NCBI GenBank assembly: GCA_934792625.1
Contig: CAKVON010000006.1
Span: forward strand, 1-64,000
DNA: 64,000 nucleotides
Direction of reading: 5' to 3'
Origin: an uncultured Atopobiaceae bacterium
Lineage (GTDB): Bacteria > Actinomycetota > Coriobacteriia > Coriobacteriales > Atopobiaceae
Part shown: in pieces, positions 17,354 through 26,830 of the stretch
Layout of the letters: each line of letters begins with the position of its first letter
Position numbering within the stretch: the first letter of the stretch is position 1
Notes under the pieces: model-generated
Told to the model about the DNA's origin: nothing
The model's input: the letters and a program-made list of their open reading frames with translations, nothing else
Database searches by the model: none
Position numbers and translations under genes: made by a program

Positions 17354-18648
17354 TGGTGCCTCCTCCTAACGATGTCGCGCGCGGCCAGGCGCGCGAAGAC
17401 CATTCCCTCAAGCAGGGAGTTGCTGGCGAGCCTGTTGCGTCCGTGGACGCCGTTGCAGCTGGTCTCGCCCGCGGCGTAGAGGTTCGTCATCCCCGTGCGG
17501 GAGTTCTCGTCCACGGCGATGCCGCCCATCAGGTAGTGCTGGGCGGGAACCACCGGGATCGGCTCCCGCGTGATGTCATACCCGTGTTCGAGGCAGGTTC
17601 GGTAGATGTTCGAGAAGTGATTGAGAATCACGTCGGTCGGCACGTTCTCGAACGAGAGGCGGACGTGGTCGGAGCCCTCGCGCTCCATCTGCTCGCGGAT
17701 GGCGGCCGTGACCACGTCGCGCGGCTGGAGCTCGTCGCAGAAGCGCTTGCCGTCAGCGCCCAGGAGCACCGCGCCCTCGCCACGGCACGACTCCGAGATG
17801 AGAAACGCGCGGGCGCCCTTGGTCCCGAACAGGGACGTCGGGTGAATCTGCACGTAATCCATGTGCTCGAGCGCGACGCCGTTCTTCTCGCAGACGCGGC
17901 AGCCGTCGCCCGTCAGACACGGGAAGTTGGTCGAGTGCTCGTACAGGCCACCGACGCCACCCGTCGCAAGGATCGTGTCGCGGGCCTGGATGCGGACGGT
18001 GTCGCCCAGGGCGTTGGTTGCCAGCACGCCCGCGCAGGCGCCGTTTTCCACCAGTAGGTCGACCATGGTCGTGTGCTCGTGGATCTCGACGTTGGTCAGG
18101 GCCGCGGCGGCCATCAGCAGCTTGGTCGTGATCTCCTCGCCGGTGACGTCGGCGTGGTGCAGGATGCGCGGGCGGCTGTGGGCGCCCTCGCGGGTGTAAT
18201 CGAGCTTGCCGTCAGCGTCGCGGTCGAAGTCGACACCCATCCGGATAAGGTCGTTGATGACCTCGCGGCTCGACCAGATCATGGTGTCGACACTGGACTT
18301 GCGGTTCTCGTAGTGCCCGGCGCGCATGGTGTCGTCAAACCAGGAGTCGTAGTCGTCGTGGTCGCGCATGACGCAGATGCCACCCTGCGCGAGCATCGAG
18401 TCACAGCTGGCCAGGTCCTCCTTGCAGATCATGACCACATGCAGGGCGCGCGGCAGGTTGAGCGCGGCATACAGTCCGGCCACGCCGCAACCCACGATGA
18501 CGACGTCGCAGCTGACGTCATGCGCAAGGGAGTCGCCCGCGAGCGCCTTCAGGCTCTCGTTGGGATCGCGCTCGATGGCGTCGGACGCCTGTTGAGGGCC
18601 GTCAGCCCTCTGTTGGTCCTTGTTGGAATCCTGTTGGATTGCCGTCAT
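17350..18648 (-). CDS. nadB: L-aspartate oxidase, short form
   Basis: A 432-residue FAD enzyme oxidising L-aspartate to iminoaspartate. The FAD-binding motif VIVGCGVAGLYAAL starts near residue 49, after a hydrophilic Gln/Asp-rich leader of about 45 residues. ATGGVGGLYEHSTN, HPTSL and GEAxCxGVHGxNRLASNSLLEG-type motifs follow. The protein stops soon after RLAARDIVRR, so the C-terminal helical domain of the roughly 540-residue E. coli enzyme is missing. GGGAGG precedes the ATG. Confidence 0.93.
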   Translation of the reverse strand: MTAIQQDSNKDQQRADGPQQASDAIERDPNESLKALAGDSLAHDVSCDVVIVGCGVAGLYAALNLPRALHVVMICKEDLASCDSMLAQGGICVMRDHDDYDSWFDDTMRAGHYENRKSSVDTMIWSSREVINDLIRMGVDFDRDADGKLDYTREGAHSRPRILHHADVTGEEITTKLLMAAAALTNVEIHEHTTMVDLLVENGACAGVLATNALGDTVRIQARDTILATGGVGGLYEHSTNFPCLTGDGCRVCEKNGVALEHMDYVQIHPTSLFGTKGARAFLISESCRGEGAVLLGADGKRFCDELQPRDVVTAAIREQMEREGSDHVRLSFENVPTDVILNHFSNIYRTCLEHGYDITREPIPVVPAQHYLMGGIAVDENSRTGMTNLYAAGETSCNGVHGRNRLASNSLLEGMVFARLAARDIVRRRHQ

Positions 18649-18663
18649 GTTTGTTGGCCTCCC

Positions 18664-19680
18664 CTACTTGGCTGCCAGTTCGAGCATCTTCTCCAGAGGC
18701 GCGTTCGCACGGTCGGCGTCGCCGGGCATGCCGACCTCGCCGTAGCCCTCCTCGAGCGAGCGCAGGAGCTTCTCGGGGGTGACGCGCGCCATGTTCGGGC
18801 AGATGGGCTTGGTCGCCGGGAAGTAGATGCGCTTGTTCTGGCCACGGGTGAGGCGACCGATCTCGTACGAGACGCCCTCCACGGTCAGGACGATGAACTC
18901 GTCCTTCTCGCTCGCGGCGATGCGCTCGATGATCTGCTTGGTCGAACCGATGTAGTCGGCCTCGCGCAGGATCTCCTCGGTGCACTCGGGGTGCGCCAGG
19001 ACCTCGGCGTTGGGGTGCTCGTCCTCCAGGCGCTCGACCTCGGCGGGAATGATGCGCTGGTGGGTGGGGCAGTAGCCGCGGTTGAGCACGAAGTTCTTCT
19101 CGGGAACGAGCTCGGCGACGTAGCGGCCCAGGTTCATGTCCGGGATGAACAGGATGTTTCTCTGTGGCAGCTCGCGCACGACCTTGAGCGCGTTGGACGA
19201 GGTGACGCAGACGTCGGACCACGTCTTGATCTCGGCGGTCGAGTTGATGTAGCAGACCACGGCAAGGTCGTCGTAGCGCTCGCGGACCGCGTCGACGTCC
19301 TGCTTGCGGACCATGTGCGCCATCGGACAGTCGGCGTTGGGCTCGGGCAGAAGGACGCGGCGCTCGGGGTTGAGCAGCTTGACGCTCTCCGCCATAAAGG
19401 ACACGCCGCACAGCACGATGGTCGAGCAGTCCAGCGTGCGGGCAAGGCGAGCCAGGTAGAAGGAGTCGCCCACATAGTCGGCCAGGGCCTGGGTCTCGGC
19501 GGGCACGTAGTAGTGCGCAAGCACCACGGCGTCGCGCTCGCGCTTGAGGCGAGCCACACGCTCGGCGATGTCGTCCGGAGCCACAGCCGCGGCCTCGCGG
19601 TTCTGCTCGATAGTTCGCTCGTACTTGCTCATGATCTGCTCGTGGTCGCTAGATCCCACGAGGTCGTGAATGCTTTCCAC
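18664..19680 (-). CDS. nadA: Quinolinate synthase A
   Basis: A 338-residue [4Fe-4S] enzyme condensing iminoaspartate with dihydroxyacetone phosphate to quinolinate. The three cluster cysteines lie in LCGVSFMAES, NRGYCPTH and KPICPNM. GTG at 19680 is preferred as the start because AGGGAGG precedes it by five bases; the downstream ATG at 19632 has no good ribosome binding site. It is the first gene of nadA-nadB-nadC-niaR. Confidence 0.93.
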   Translation of the reverse strand: MESIHDLVGSSDHEQIMSKYERTIEQNREAAAVAPDDIAERVARLKRERDAVVLAHYYVPAETQALADYVGDSFYLARLARTLDCSTIVLCGVSFMAESVKLLNPERRVLLPEPNADCPMAHMVRKQDVDAVRERYDDLAVVCYINSTAEIKTWSDVCVTSSNALKVVRELPQRNILFIPDMNLGRYVAELVPEKNFVLNRGYCPTHQRIIPAEVERLEDEHPNAEVLAHPECTEEILREADYIGSTKQIIERIAASEKDEFIVLTVEGVSYEIGRLTRGQNKRIYFPATKPICPNMARVTPEKLLRSLEEGYGEVGMPGDADRANAPLEKMLELAAK

Positions 19681-19730
19681 CCGCGCCTCCCTGGCGTCTT
19701 GCCCCCGCTGTTCGGGTGCACTTGCTAGGG

Positions 19731-19779
19731 AGTATGGACCTTGGTGGGTATGTGTCAAGACACCTGTCAAATTACTGTC
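19731..19779 (-). promoter_or_regulatory. nadA promoter with NiaR-like operator
   Basis: Reading leftwards, TTGACA (19753-19758) and CATACT (19731-19736) are 16 bp apart and form a plausible -35/-10 pair. The palindrome GACACCTGTC (19759-19768) abuts the -35 box, with two flanking TGTCA repeats. NiaR operators described in Firmicutes have this GACA...TGTC form. The gene product at 15938-16495 is the expected ligand. Confidence 0.65.
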
Positions 19780-19995
19780 AAAGCCAACAGAGAAGTGCTG
19801 CGAAGGTGCCCCATAATCCGACGTCGCCGATGCATTGTCGCACTCTTTTGTTTCGTGTTGCGAAACCGAGCATGTCAGACCCACGCCCGACCACCGTTGG
19901 ATGCGCGACGCCTTCCGCCCGTCCACGTACAATCCCAATCGGACACAAGCCCAACGGGCACCCAGCAGACGAACACGAACACACGAGGGAGCAAG

Positions 19996-21087
19996 ATGCA
20001 TCAGTTCAGGAACGACTACTCCGAGGGCGCGGCGCCCCAGATCCTGCAGGCGCTCGTCGAGACCAACGCCGAGCAGTGCGTCGGCTATACCGAGGGCGAC
20101 CCCCACTGCGAGCGCGCACGCCAGCTGATCCGCGAGGCGTGCGGACGGCCGGACGCCTCCGTCGAGTTCTGCATCGGCGGCACCTCGGCAAACATCATGG
20201 GCGTCACCGGCATGCTGCGCGACTGGGAGGGCGTCATCTGCACCAAGGACGCCCACATCAACACCCACGAGACCGGCTCGATTGCCGCGTGTGGGCGCAC
20301 CATCCTGCCCACGCAGGACGATGACGGCTTCCTCTCCCCCGAGGCCGCCGAGCGCGTCTACGTCAACCAGACGCTGTCAGGCCGCCACATGACCCGCCCC
20401 AAGATGATCTACATCACCAACGCCACCGAGTTCGGCGGCGTGTGGGATCGCGAGCGCTTCGACGCGATCTGCGACTGGGCCCACGGCCACGACCTCAAGG
20501 TCTTCGTCGACGGCGCACGCATGGCAGTCGCCCTGACCACCGAGGGCTGCGACCTCACCCTTCGCCACCTCGCCTCCAAGGCCGATGCCTTCTACCTGGG
20601 CGGCACCAAGAACGGCATGCTCTTCGGCGAGGCCATGGTCATCAACGACCCTGAGCTCAAGCACTCCTTCCCCTACCTGGTAAAGGAGCGCGGCGGCCTC
20701 ATGGCAAAGGGTCGCCTGCTCGGCGTCCAGTTCGAGCGAGCCTTCGAGCCCGACACCTGCGACGCCCTCACTGCCGAGAAGGACGGCGAGCCCGCAGCCG
20801 CCGTCGAGCCGCTGTACTGGCGCCTGGCCCGCAACGCCAACGCATGCGCGTGCCGCCTGCGCGACGGCATGGTCGAGCTCGGCTTCAAGACCTATCTGCC
20901 ATCCAACAGCAACCAACAGTTCTTCGTCGTCGACCCGACGACCGCCGAACGGTTCGAACAGGCCGTCGGGTCCGAGACCTTCGCGAAGCTGCCCGACGGC
21001 GACCTCGTGATCCGCTTCGTCTGCTCGTGGGCCACTTCCGCAGACGACGTCGACGAGCTTCTCGCCTTCGCGAAGGGCCTCGCCTAG
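19996..21087 (+). CDS. Low-specificity L-threonine aldolase-type PLP enzyme
   Basis: A 363-residue fold-type I PLP enzyme of the threonine aldolase/beta-eliminating lyase family, cleaving L-threonine or allo-threonine to glycine and acetaldehyde. Visible: FCIGGTSANI near residue 55, NTHETGSIA (ring-stacking His), VDGARMAVAL (PLP-ring Asp) and the Schiff-base lysine in YLGGTKNGMLFGE. GAGGGAGC precedes the ATG. It is followed 37 bp later by an EamA exporter; a joint role in amino-acid turnover and export is possible. Confidence 0.9.
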   Translation: MHQFRNDYSEGAAPQILQALVETNAEQCVGYTEGDPHCERARQLIREACGRPDASVEFCIGGTSANIMGVTGMLRDWEGVICTKDAHINTHETGSIAACGRTILPTQDDDGFLSPEAAERVYVNQTLSGRHMTRPKMIYITNATEFGGVWDRERFDAICDWAHGHDLKVFVDGARMAVALTTEGCDLTLRHLASKADAFYLGGTKNGMLFGEAMVINDPELKHSFPYLVKERGGLMAKGRLLGVQFERAFEPDTCDALTAEKDGEPAAAVEPLYWRLARNANACACRLRDGMVELGFKTYLPSNSNQQFFVVDPTTAERFEQAVGSETFAKLPDGDLVIRFVCSWATSADDVDELLAFAKGLA

Positions 21088-21124
21088 CAGACAACTGACG
21101 CGCACCCAGCCCGAATGGAGACGC

Positions 21125-22123
21125 ATGACGCACGCCCAGGACACCACCGCCACACGAAAGCCAATGTCGAACCCGCTTGTCCTGGCATGCCTCGCCACCC
21201 TGGCGTGCGCCCTGTGGGGAAGTGCCATCCCCGTGATCCGCTTCGGGTACAAGCAGCTGGAGATTGCCTCGGGAGACACGGGCTCCCAGCTGCTGTTTGC
21301 CGGCATCCGATTCTTCTTGGCAGGGCTCGCCGTCACGTTGGTCCACGCGGCGGCGAGCCCCGATGCCAGGCGCCTGCCCGACCGCGGGGAGCTTTTCGCG
21401 GCACTGCAGCTGTCGGTCTTCCAGACCTTCGGACAGTACCTGTTCAACTACATCGGCTACGCGCATGCCTCGGGCGTGAGCAGCTCGCTACTCCAGGGCC
21501 TGAGCGTGTTCATCGCACTTCTCATCTCCAGCGTCATCTTCAGGATGGAGCACCTGACCGCCCGCAAGGTCGCGGGCTGCGTCATCGGCTTCGCGGGCAT
21601 CGTCGTGTCCACGGGCGGCGCGGGCAGCACGCGCTTCTCGTTCATCGGCGAGGGCATGGTGCTCATATCCCTAGTCATGGCATCCATGTCCACCGTGCTG
21701 ATGGCCCGCAAGTCGCAGCGGTTCAACCCCGTCCTGCTGTGCGGCTGGCAGTTCATGATCGGCGGGCTCGGCCTCGTTGCCGTCGCGCTGGCGTTGGGCG
21801 GGCGCGTGGACTTCGTCGGACACCCGACGGGCCTACTGCAACTCGGGTGGCTCGTCATGGTCTCGGCCGTGGCGTACGGCGTCTGGAGCCTGCTGCTGCG
21901 CGACAACGACGTGAGTCGCGTTGCCGTCTTCGAGTTCGAGATCCCCGTGTTCGGCGTGCTCATCTCACTTCTGCTGTTGGGCGCCGAGGGCGCGACCGTC
22001 GGCTGGGGCACCGTTGCCGCCCTGGTATTGGTCACGATCGGCATCCTCATGGTCGAGAGCTCGCCCAAGGCTGGCGCCGTCGCCACCGGCGCCGAGCCCG
22101 CCTACAGCCGCAACTCCGCGTAG
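21125..22123 (+). CDS. EamA-family (DMT) transporter
   Basis: A 332-residue drug/metabolite superfamily carrier with ten predicted helices in two EamA repeats (about residues 18-150 and 165-310). Each repeat has the usual small-residue-rich helices, such as CALWGSAIPVIRFG and VSAVAYGVWSLLLR. Substrates of this family are often amino acids or their derivatives. GGAG precedes the ATG. Its 3' end overlaps the convergent HAD gene by 22 bp. Confidence 0.87.
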   Translation: MTHAQDTTATRKPMSNPLVLACLATLACALWGSAIPVIRFGYKQLEIASGDTGSQLLFAGIRFFLAGLAVTLVHAAASPDARRLPDRGELFAALQLSVFQTFGQYLFNYIGYAHASGVSSSLLQGLSVFIALLISSVIFRMEHLTARKVAGCVIGFAGIVVSTGGAGSTRFSFIGEGMVLISLVMASMSTVLMARKSQRFNPVLLCGWQFMIGGLGLVAVALALGGRVDFVGHPTGLLQLGWLVMVSAVAYGVWSLLLRDNDVSRVAVFEFEIPVFGVLISLLLLGAEGATVGWGTVAALVLVTIGILMVESSPKAGAVATGAEPAYSRNSA

Positions 22124-22743
22124 GCCGAGAAGGACTCGTCCGCCCCGCTCACGTCCTGCACGACCGAGCCGCCCGTAAAGGCGATCGTGTACAGCCCGGC
22201 CGCCTTGGCCGCGGCGATTCCCGCGGGCGAGTCCTCGACCGCGACGCACTTCTCGGCAGGAAGCCCCAGGAAGTCCAGACCCGCCCTGTAAGGCTCGGGG
22301 TTGGGCTTGCACGCGTAGCCCATGTCGCCGCCGACAATGGCGTCAAAGCAGCTGAGAATCCCAAAACGATTGCAGCAAAACACCAGCTCGTAGACGTCGG
22401 TGGTCGATACCATGGCCAGACGGATCCCACGCGCGCGCATGCCGCGCAGGGCATCGGCCGCGCCCAGCATCAGATCCTGCAGGACCTCCCTGTAGATAAG
22501 GACGTTGGGTGGGCGCAAGGCCATGAACTCGTCGAAGGTAATCTCGACGCCGTGACGCGCGAAGGCCGCGGGAATCGAGTCGTAGCCCGTGGTGCCGACG
22601 ATCGAGGCATGGTCCGCGTCGTCCAGCTCCACGCCAAGCTGCCGTGCCACCACGTTGTCGAACTCGAACCCCAGGACCTCGGTGTCGGCCAGCGTCCCGT
22701 CAAAGTCGAACAGCACACCCTGGATGTTGTCGGGCCTTGCCAT
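22102..22743 (-). CDS. HAD-superfamily phosphatase, beta-phosphoglucomutase-like
   Basis: A 213-residue HAD hydrolase with motif I DFDGTLADTE, motif II VSTT, and motifs III/IV with Lys (CKPNPEPY) and VEDSPAGIAAAKAAG. The helical cap between motif I and II marks subfamily I. Phosphorylated substrate unknown. GAGGGGAGA precedes the ATG. One copy of the dispersed motif falls in PAEKCV (22246-22258) and another near the stop (22127-22135). Confidence 0.88.
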   Translation of the reverse strand: MARPDNIQGVLFDFDGTLADTEVLGFEFDNVVARQLGVELDDADHASIVGTTGYDSIPAAFARHGVEITFDEFMALRPPNVLIYREVLQDLMLGAADALRGMRARGIRLAMVSTTDVYELVFCCNRFGILSCFDAIVGGDMGYACKPNPEPYRAGLDFLGLPAEKCVAVEDSPAGIAAAKAAGLYTIAFTGGSVVQDVSGADESFSAYAELRL

Positions 22744-22771
22744 GACTCTCCCCTCTCGCGCCTAACAAATA

Positions 22772-22804
22772 GCGTTGGGCCAACGTCCGCCGTCGGCCCA
22801 ACGC
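22772..22804 (-). terminator. Terminator after the PhoU-like gene
   Basis: GCGTTGGGCC / GGCCCAACGC stem; on the minus strand it is followed by TATTTGTTAG. It separates the Pit pair from the HAD gene. Confidence 0.7.
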
Positions 22805-22841
22805 CACTCGTACAACAAACGTCGCGTGTCAGTCCGACAGG

Positions 22842-23462
22842 CTACGCGCTCTTCATCACAACGGAGCGGACGATGCAGGCAACGTGATCGCACGCGTCAA
22901 ACACGCTCTCCATGCGGTCGAACAGTCGCAGCCATGCCGTGGTCGTACGACCATTCTCCTCGTCCAGGAACAGGCGGCGCAGGGCGTTCTCGTACACGGT
23001 GTCGCCCTCGTCCTCGATGGCGGAGACCATGATCGCGTGCTGCATCACGCGCTCGTCCTTCTTGTAGTCGGGCAGCAGCTCGATCGCGGCGCGGACCTCG
23101 CGCACGCAGCGGACCGTGAGCTCGGCCATCTGGGCGCTCTCCTCGCGGATCTCGTGCACGTTGAACAGGTCGAACCTGCGCACGACGCCATTCATGCCGT
23201 CGACGATGTCGTCGAGCGCCAGCGCCAGCTCGCTGATGTCCTCGCGGTCGAACGGGGTGATGAAGGCCTTGTACAACTCCTCCATGATCTTCTTGACCTG
23301 CTCGTCGCACTCGGTCTCGTAGACCTTGATCTGCGGGGTCGAGCTGATGGTCTCGGGGTAGCCGGCGATGACGCGCTCGTACTCGACGGCCGCGTCCTCG
23401 ATGGTGGCCACGAGCTGCTTGAGCATGGTGTAGAACGCGTCTTCCTTCTTCATGCGTGCCAT
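22842..23462 (-). CDS. DUF47 / PhoU-like Pit accessory protein
   Basis: A 206-residue all-helical protein of the DUF47 (TIGR00153) family, related to PhoU, typically encoded with Pit phosphate transporters and thought to regulate them. Helices with the family pattern are visible, for example the ITPFDREDISELALALDDIVDGM segment. The ATG at 23462 follows AAGGAGT. It lies 81 bp downstream of pit on the same strand. Confidence 0.92.
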   Translation of the reverse strand: MARMKKEDAFYTMLKQLVATIEDAAVEYERVIAGYPETISSTPQIKVYETECDEQVKKIMEELYKAFITPFDREDISELALALDDIVDGMNGVVRRFDLFNVHEIREESAQMAELTVRCVREVRAAIELLPDYKKDERVMQHAIMVSAIEDEGDTVYENALRRLFLDEENGRTTTAWLRLFDRMESVFDACDHVACIVRSVVMKSA

Positions 23463-23543
23463 GTTGGGACTCCTTGCATTCGTTGTTGGATGCGAATCAG
23501 ATATCAAAAACGTGTCAAAGTACCTGCCGAGAAGTGCGTCGGC

Positions 23544-24593
23544 CTAGAACCACACCAGGAACAGCTTGGCCAGGACGAAGCCGATGACGCCACAGCCGGG
23601 GAACGTGAAGATCCAGGTCATGGCCATCTCCTTGGCGACCTCCCACTTGACCGAGCGCACGCTCTTCGCGGCGCCGGCGCCCATGATGGCGGCGGTCTTG
23701 GTGTGCGTGGTCGAGACGGGCAGGCCCGTGAGGGTCGCGATCAGAAGCGAGATGCTCGCGCTGATCGACGCGGCAAAGCCCTGGTACTTCTCGAGCTCGG
23801 CCATCTCCATTCCGACCTTCTTGATGATCTTCTTGCCACCCACGGCGGTACCGATCGCCATGATGGCGGCGCACAGCACCTCGATCCACAGCGGAAAGCC
23901 ACCCATCTGCTCGATTCCCAGGTTGACCGACAGCGCGATCGCGAGCATCGCGGTCGACATGAACTTCTGGCCGTCCTGCGCGCCGTGCATCAGCGCGACG
24001 AAGGCCGAGCCTAGCACCTGCAGCTTGCCGAAGGTCTCGTCCGCGCGACGGCGGTCGACGTTCTTGCATGCCACCTGAATCACGTACGTGATGACCCAGC
24101 CGGCGGCAAAGCCAAGCACGGTGGACAGGACCAGGCCGTAGACGACCTTCACCCACTCGCCGCCATTGACGCCGCCAAGATCGCCGTGGACCGCCAGCGC
24201 CGCGCCGGTCAGGCCGGCGATCAGGGCGTGGCTCTCCGAGGTCGGGATGCCAAACACCCAGGCACCCAGGCCCCAGGCAACGATTCCGACGGTGGCTGCC
24301 GCCAGGGCGATAAGCGCCGCATGCGAGTCGCCACCAAAGTCCACCATGCCCGAGATCGTGTCGGCGACGGCCGTCGAGACCATGGTCATCGCCACCAGGC
24401 CCACGAAGTTGCAGGCAACGCTCATGGCGATTGCGGCGTCAACCCCAATCGAACGCGTGCCCACGGATTCCGCGATGGCATTGGCCGCGTCGGTCGCGCC
24501 GTTGACGAAGATGGTCCCCAGCACCAGCACCATGACGATGGCGAGGAAGGGGTTCGCCTGGAGTGTCTCCAGAAATAGGTCGAAACTGACCAT
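23544..24593 (-). CDS. pit: Inorganic phosphate transporter, Pit/PHO-4 family
   Basis: A 349-residue low-affinity phosphate:cation symporter with about ten helices. The duplicated PHO-4 signatures are present: GTIFVNGATDAANAIAESVGTR near the N terminus and ALMHGAQDGQKFMSTAML in the second half, along with GIPTSESHALIAGLTGAAL and GLPVSTTHTKTAAIMGAG. AAAGGAGC precedes the ATG. Partnered with the downstream PhoU-like gene. Confidence 0.95.
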   Translation of the reverse strand: MVSFDLFLETLQANPFLAIVMVLVLGTIFVNGATDAANAIAESVGTRSIGVDAAIAMSVACNFVGLVAMTMVSTAVADTISGMVDFGGDSHAALIALAAATVGIVAWGLGAWVFGIPTSESHALIAGLTGAALAVHGDLGGVNGGEWVKVVYGLVLSTVLGFAAGWVITYVIQVACKNVDRRRADETFGKLQVLGSAFVALMHGAQDGQKFMSTAMLAIALSVNLGIEQMGGFPLWIEVLCAAIMAIGTAVGGKKIIKKVGMEMAELEKYQGFAASISASISLLIATLTGLPVSTTHTKTAAIMGAGAAKSVRSVKWEVAKEMAMTWIFTFPGCGVIGFVLAKLFLVWF

Positions 24594-24864
24594 GGGGCTC
24601 CTTTCTAGGGGCTCCAACAAAGTGCGTTCGACACCCGTCCTCCGAACGGTGCGCCAGGCGCGGGTCACGTTCGAGTCGTGAGCGTCGACCAATTACACAT
24701 GGATTCTATCCGAGAAGTACCGTGCGTAAGCGCCCTGCAAGCAAAATAGTCAGCGCACTGTCAGGCGCACGCACGGCACCATGACAAGTCGATGGGCATA
24801 TGCTCTATTCTGGCGATATGCCATCCCACTGCCACCCCGCAGAGCACAAAGCGATGGGAGCCCC

Positions 24865-26706
24865 ATGCACGACCTCAACCTCACCCTGTTCTACAAGACG
24901 AGCTTCCACGTGCGCCCCGCCGACGCTGCGGCGGATGGGGTAACCCCTTCCGACGACGTCCTCTGGACAATCGTTCTCAACCTGCGCAAATGGCTTTGCG
25001 GCAAGTGGGAGCGCAGAGGGGTTCACATCGACCAGGACCTCGCCACATGGTCACACTTCAAACGTGGAACCGCCTCATCGCGTCGATCGCTCACAAGCGC
25101 GAACGCCGACAGCAAACCAACTGGCGACGTGTCTCTCGCAAGCGTCGCAACATCGAATGACCGTACCCACCCGCTTTGGGCAGCCTCGGTCGAGGAGTCC
25201 TTCGCCGAGCCGGGCTTTGCCACCAGAAAATGGGTGACCGAAATCGGCTTCACTCGAGACGAAGGCGCCCCGGAGGGAGGCGCAGGCATCCTCTCCATCG
25301 CCCTTTCGTATGGCGACCAGCCAGGATATCTGGCTCCCGAGCAAGACGCCCCAGAGCCAACCATCCCTGGCATCGTCACGAGAATCCTGCGCGACCGCTC
25401 GCTCGCCTGCGAGATCTCGGACATCACGCTCTCGTCCGCCGACGGACGAAACGTCCCCTGCATGTCCGCCCGCGAGCTTGCCGCATCCGACCTCGATGAC
25501 TTCTGGCGCCTGGTCAACGACCCCGCACGAGAAGTGCCCGTGGTGTTGGCCAGCCCGTGCACCTCCATCGCCCCAGATGGCCGTGCCGCCGCCCCGCTCG
25601 TGGATGCCAACGCGATCGCGAGGACGCTCGGCCCCTCCGCGATCGTCTTCACCTCGCACGACCTCGCGTTCGACCGTGAGATGCGCAGCAATGCGCCCAA
25701 TCCAAACCTGCGCTGCACGGGTGGGACGGTCAGGGTCTACGTCGAAGAGCCCCGACCCGACAATCCATATGACCACCTCAGGCACAGGTACTTCTCGCCA
25801 GCGCAAATCAAGCGCATCGACCAGGTTCGCCCCAACGGCTTCCTGCGCACGCTTCGACGGGCACTGGCGGCCGACGCCGACTACTGGACCCGGTATCTCC
25901 GCCTTGCCACCGTCAAGGAGATTTGCAAGGTCGATCGCATCAAGGCGGCCAAACATGCCGAGGCAAAAAGAATCATGCAGGAGGCCCGGCAATCCATCTT
26001 GCAAACCGAGGAGCAGGCCAACCGCCGCATCGCCGATGCCGAAGAGTCGCTCCTGGAGGATGCCGTGAAACTCCAGGACAACCTCGACCAGGCAAACAAA
26101 GAGCTTGCCGAGAAGGACCTCGAGATTCACACCCTCACGCAAAAGTGCGCCGCCTACGAGCAGGCCTTTGCCTCCATGGGTTCGGCCCACCAAATGCTCG
26201 GCGACAACGACGGTTCGACGACGGCCCCAGCCATAGCGCCCGCCGAGTGGCCGCCCAGCGCCAGGCAGATCGCCTCCATCTTCCTCACCGCATATCCCGA
26301 CCGCCTGGACTTTGCCAAGAGGGGATTCAAGTCGCTCGACGAATGCGCCAGCGGAGCGAAGACCGTCTGGAACGCCCTCAACGACCTCGCGACCATCGCC
26401 TACGAGCTCTACACTCGCCCGGGCAGCACCAACATCCCCAAGGAATTCGCCGACAGGTCGCGCTTCGAGCTGTGCCTCAGCTCGGGCATGATGACCCGAA
26501 AGGACAACAAGCTCCAGGCGGGATACGCCGACACGTACAACGGCCGCGAGCTCATGTGTGAGTCTCACCTTAAGTCGTCCACCGGCAAACCGGATGACCC
26601 CAACTTCATCCGCATCTACTACGCCTTCGACCACCAGTCGGGAAAAATCGTCATCTCTAGCTGCGGCAAGCACCTCAAGAACCGCACTTCATCCAAGCTG
26701 CACTAG
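24865..26706 (+). CDS. Large coiled-coil protein of unknown function
   Basis: A 613-residue soluble protein I cannot assign. GGGAG lies five bases before the ATG. An N-terminal domain (about 1-340) has an ordered alpha/beta look and contains RYFSPAQIKRIDQ near its end. A charged coiled coil follows (about 370-440, Glu/Gln/Lys-rich). The C-terminal domain (about 465-613) ends in a compact strand pattern: ELCLSSGMMTRKDNK, then RELMCESHLKSS, IRIYYAFD, KIVISSCGKHL. That ending resembles small beta-sheet effector domains seen in toxin- or defence-associated proteins (a loose impression only). Neighbours are also accessory genes, so a defence role is possible but unproven. Confidence 0.6.
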   Translation: MHDLNLTLFYKTSFHVRPADAAADGVTPSDDVLWTIVLNLRKWLCGKWERRGVHIDQDLATWSHFKRGTASSRRSLTSANADSKPTGDVSLASVATSNDRTHPLWAASVEESFAEPGFATRKWVTEIGFTRDEGAPEGGAGILSIALSYGDQPGYLAPEQDAPEPTIPGIVTRILRDRSLACEISDITLSSADGRNVPCMSARELAASDLDDFWRLVNDPAREVPVVLASPCTSIAPDGRAAAPLVDANAIARTLGPSAIVFTSHDLAFDREMRSNAPNPNLRCTGGTVRVYVEEPRPDNPYDHLRHRYFSPAQIKRIDQVRPNGFLRTLRRALAADADYWTRYLRLATVKEICKVDRIKAAKHAEAKRIMQEARQSILQTEEQANRRIADAEESLLEDAVKLQDNLDQANKELAEKDLEIHTLTQKCAAYEQAFASMGSAHQMLGDNDGSTTAPAIAPAEWPPSARQIASIFLTAYPDRLDFAKRGFKSLDECASGAKTVWNALNDLATIAYELYTRPGSTNIPKEFADRSRFELCLSSGMMTRKDNKLQAGYADTYNGRELMCESHLKSSTGKPDDPNFIRIYYAFDHQSGKIVISSCGKHLKNRTSSKLH

Positions 26707-26798
26707 ACCTCGTCAGGCAGGCCCAAGCACCCACCGCAGACGATGGCATTCGCTACTCGACCGACGAGGTCATGCGCATGGCCCCGGCGACCGACTGA
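26706..26798 (+). pseudogene. Possible 3' remnant of a lost small gene
   Basis: Thirty sense codons ending in TGA encode a plausible protein C terminus (contains DGIRYSTDEVMRMAP), but no start codon or ribosome binding site exists upstream; the frame overlaps the end of the 613-residue gene out of phase. The ending looks like those of small antitoxin-type proteins. It may also be chance. Confidence 0.25.
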
Positions 26799-26830
26799 GC
26801 CATGCGCATGACGCCATCGACGCCGAAGGG

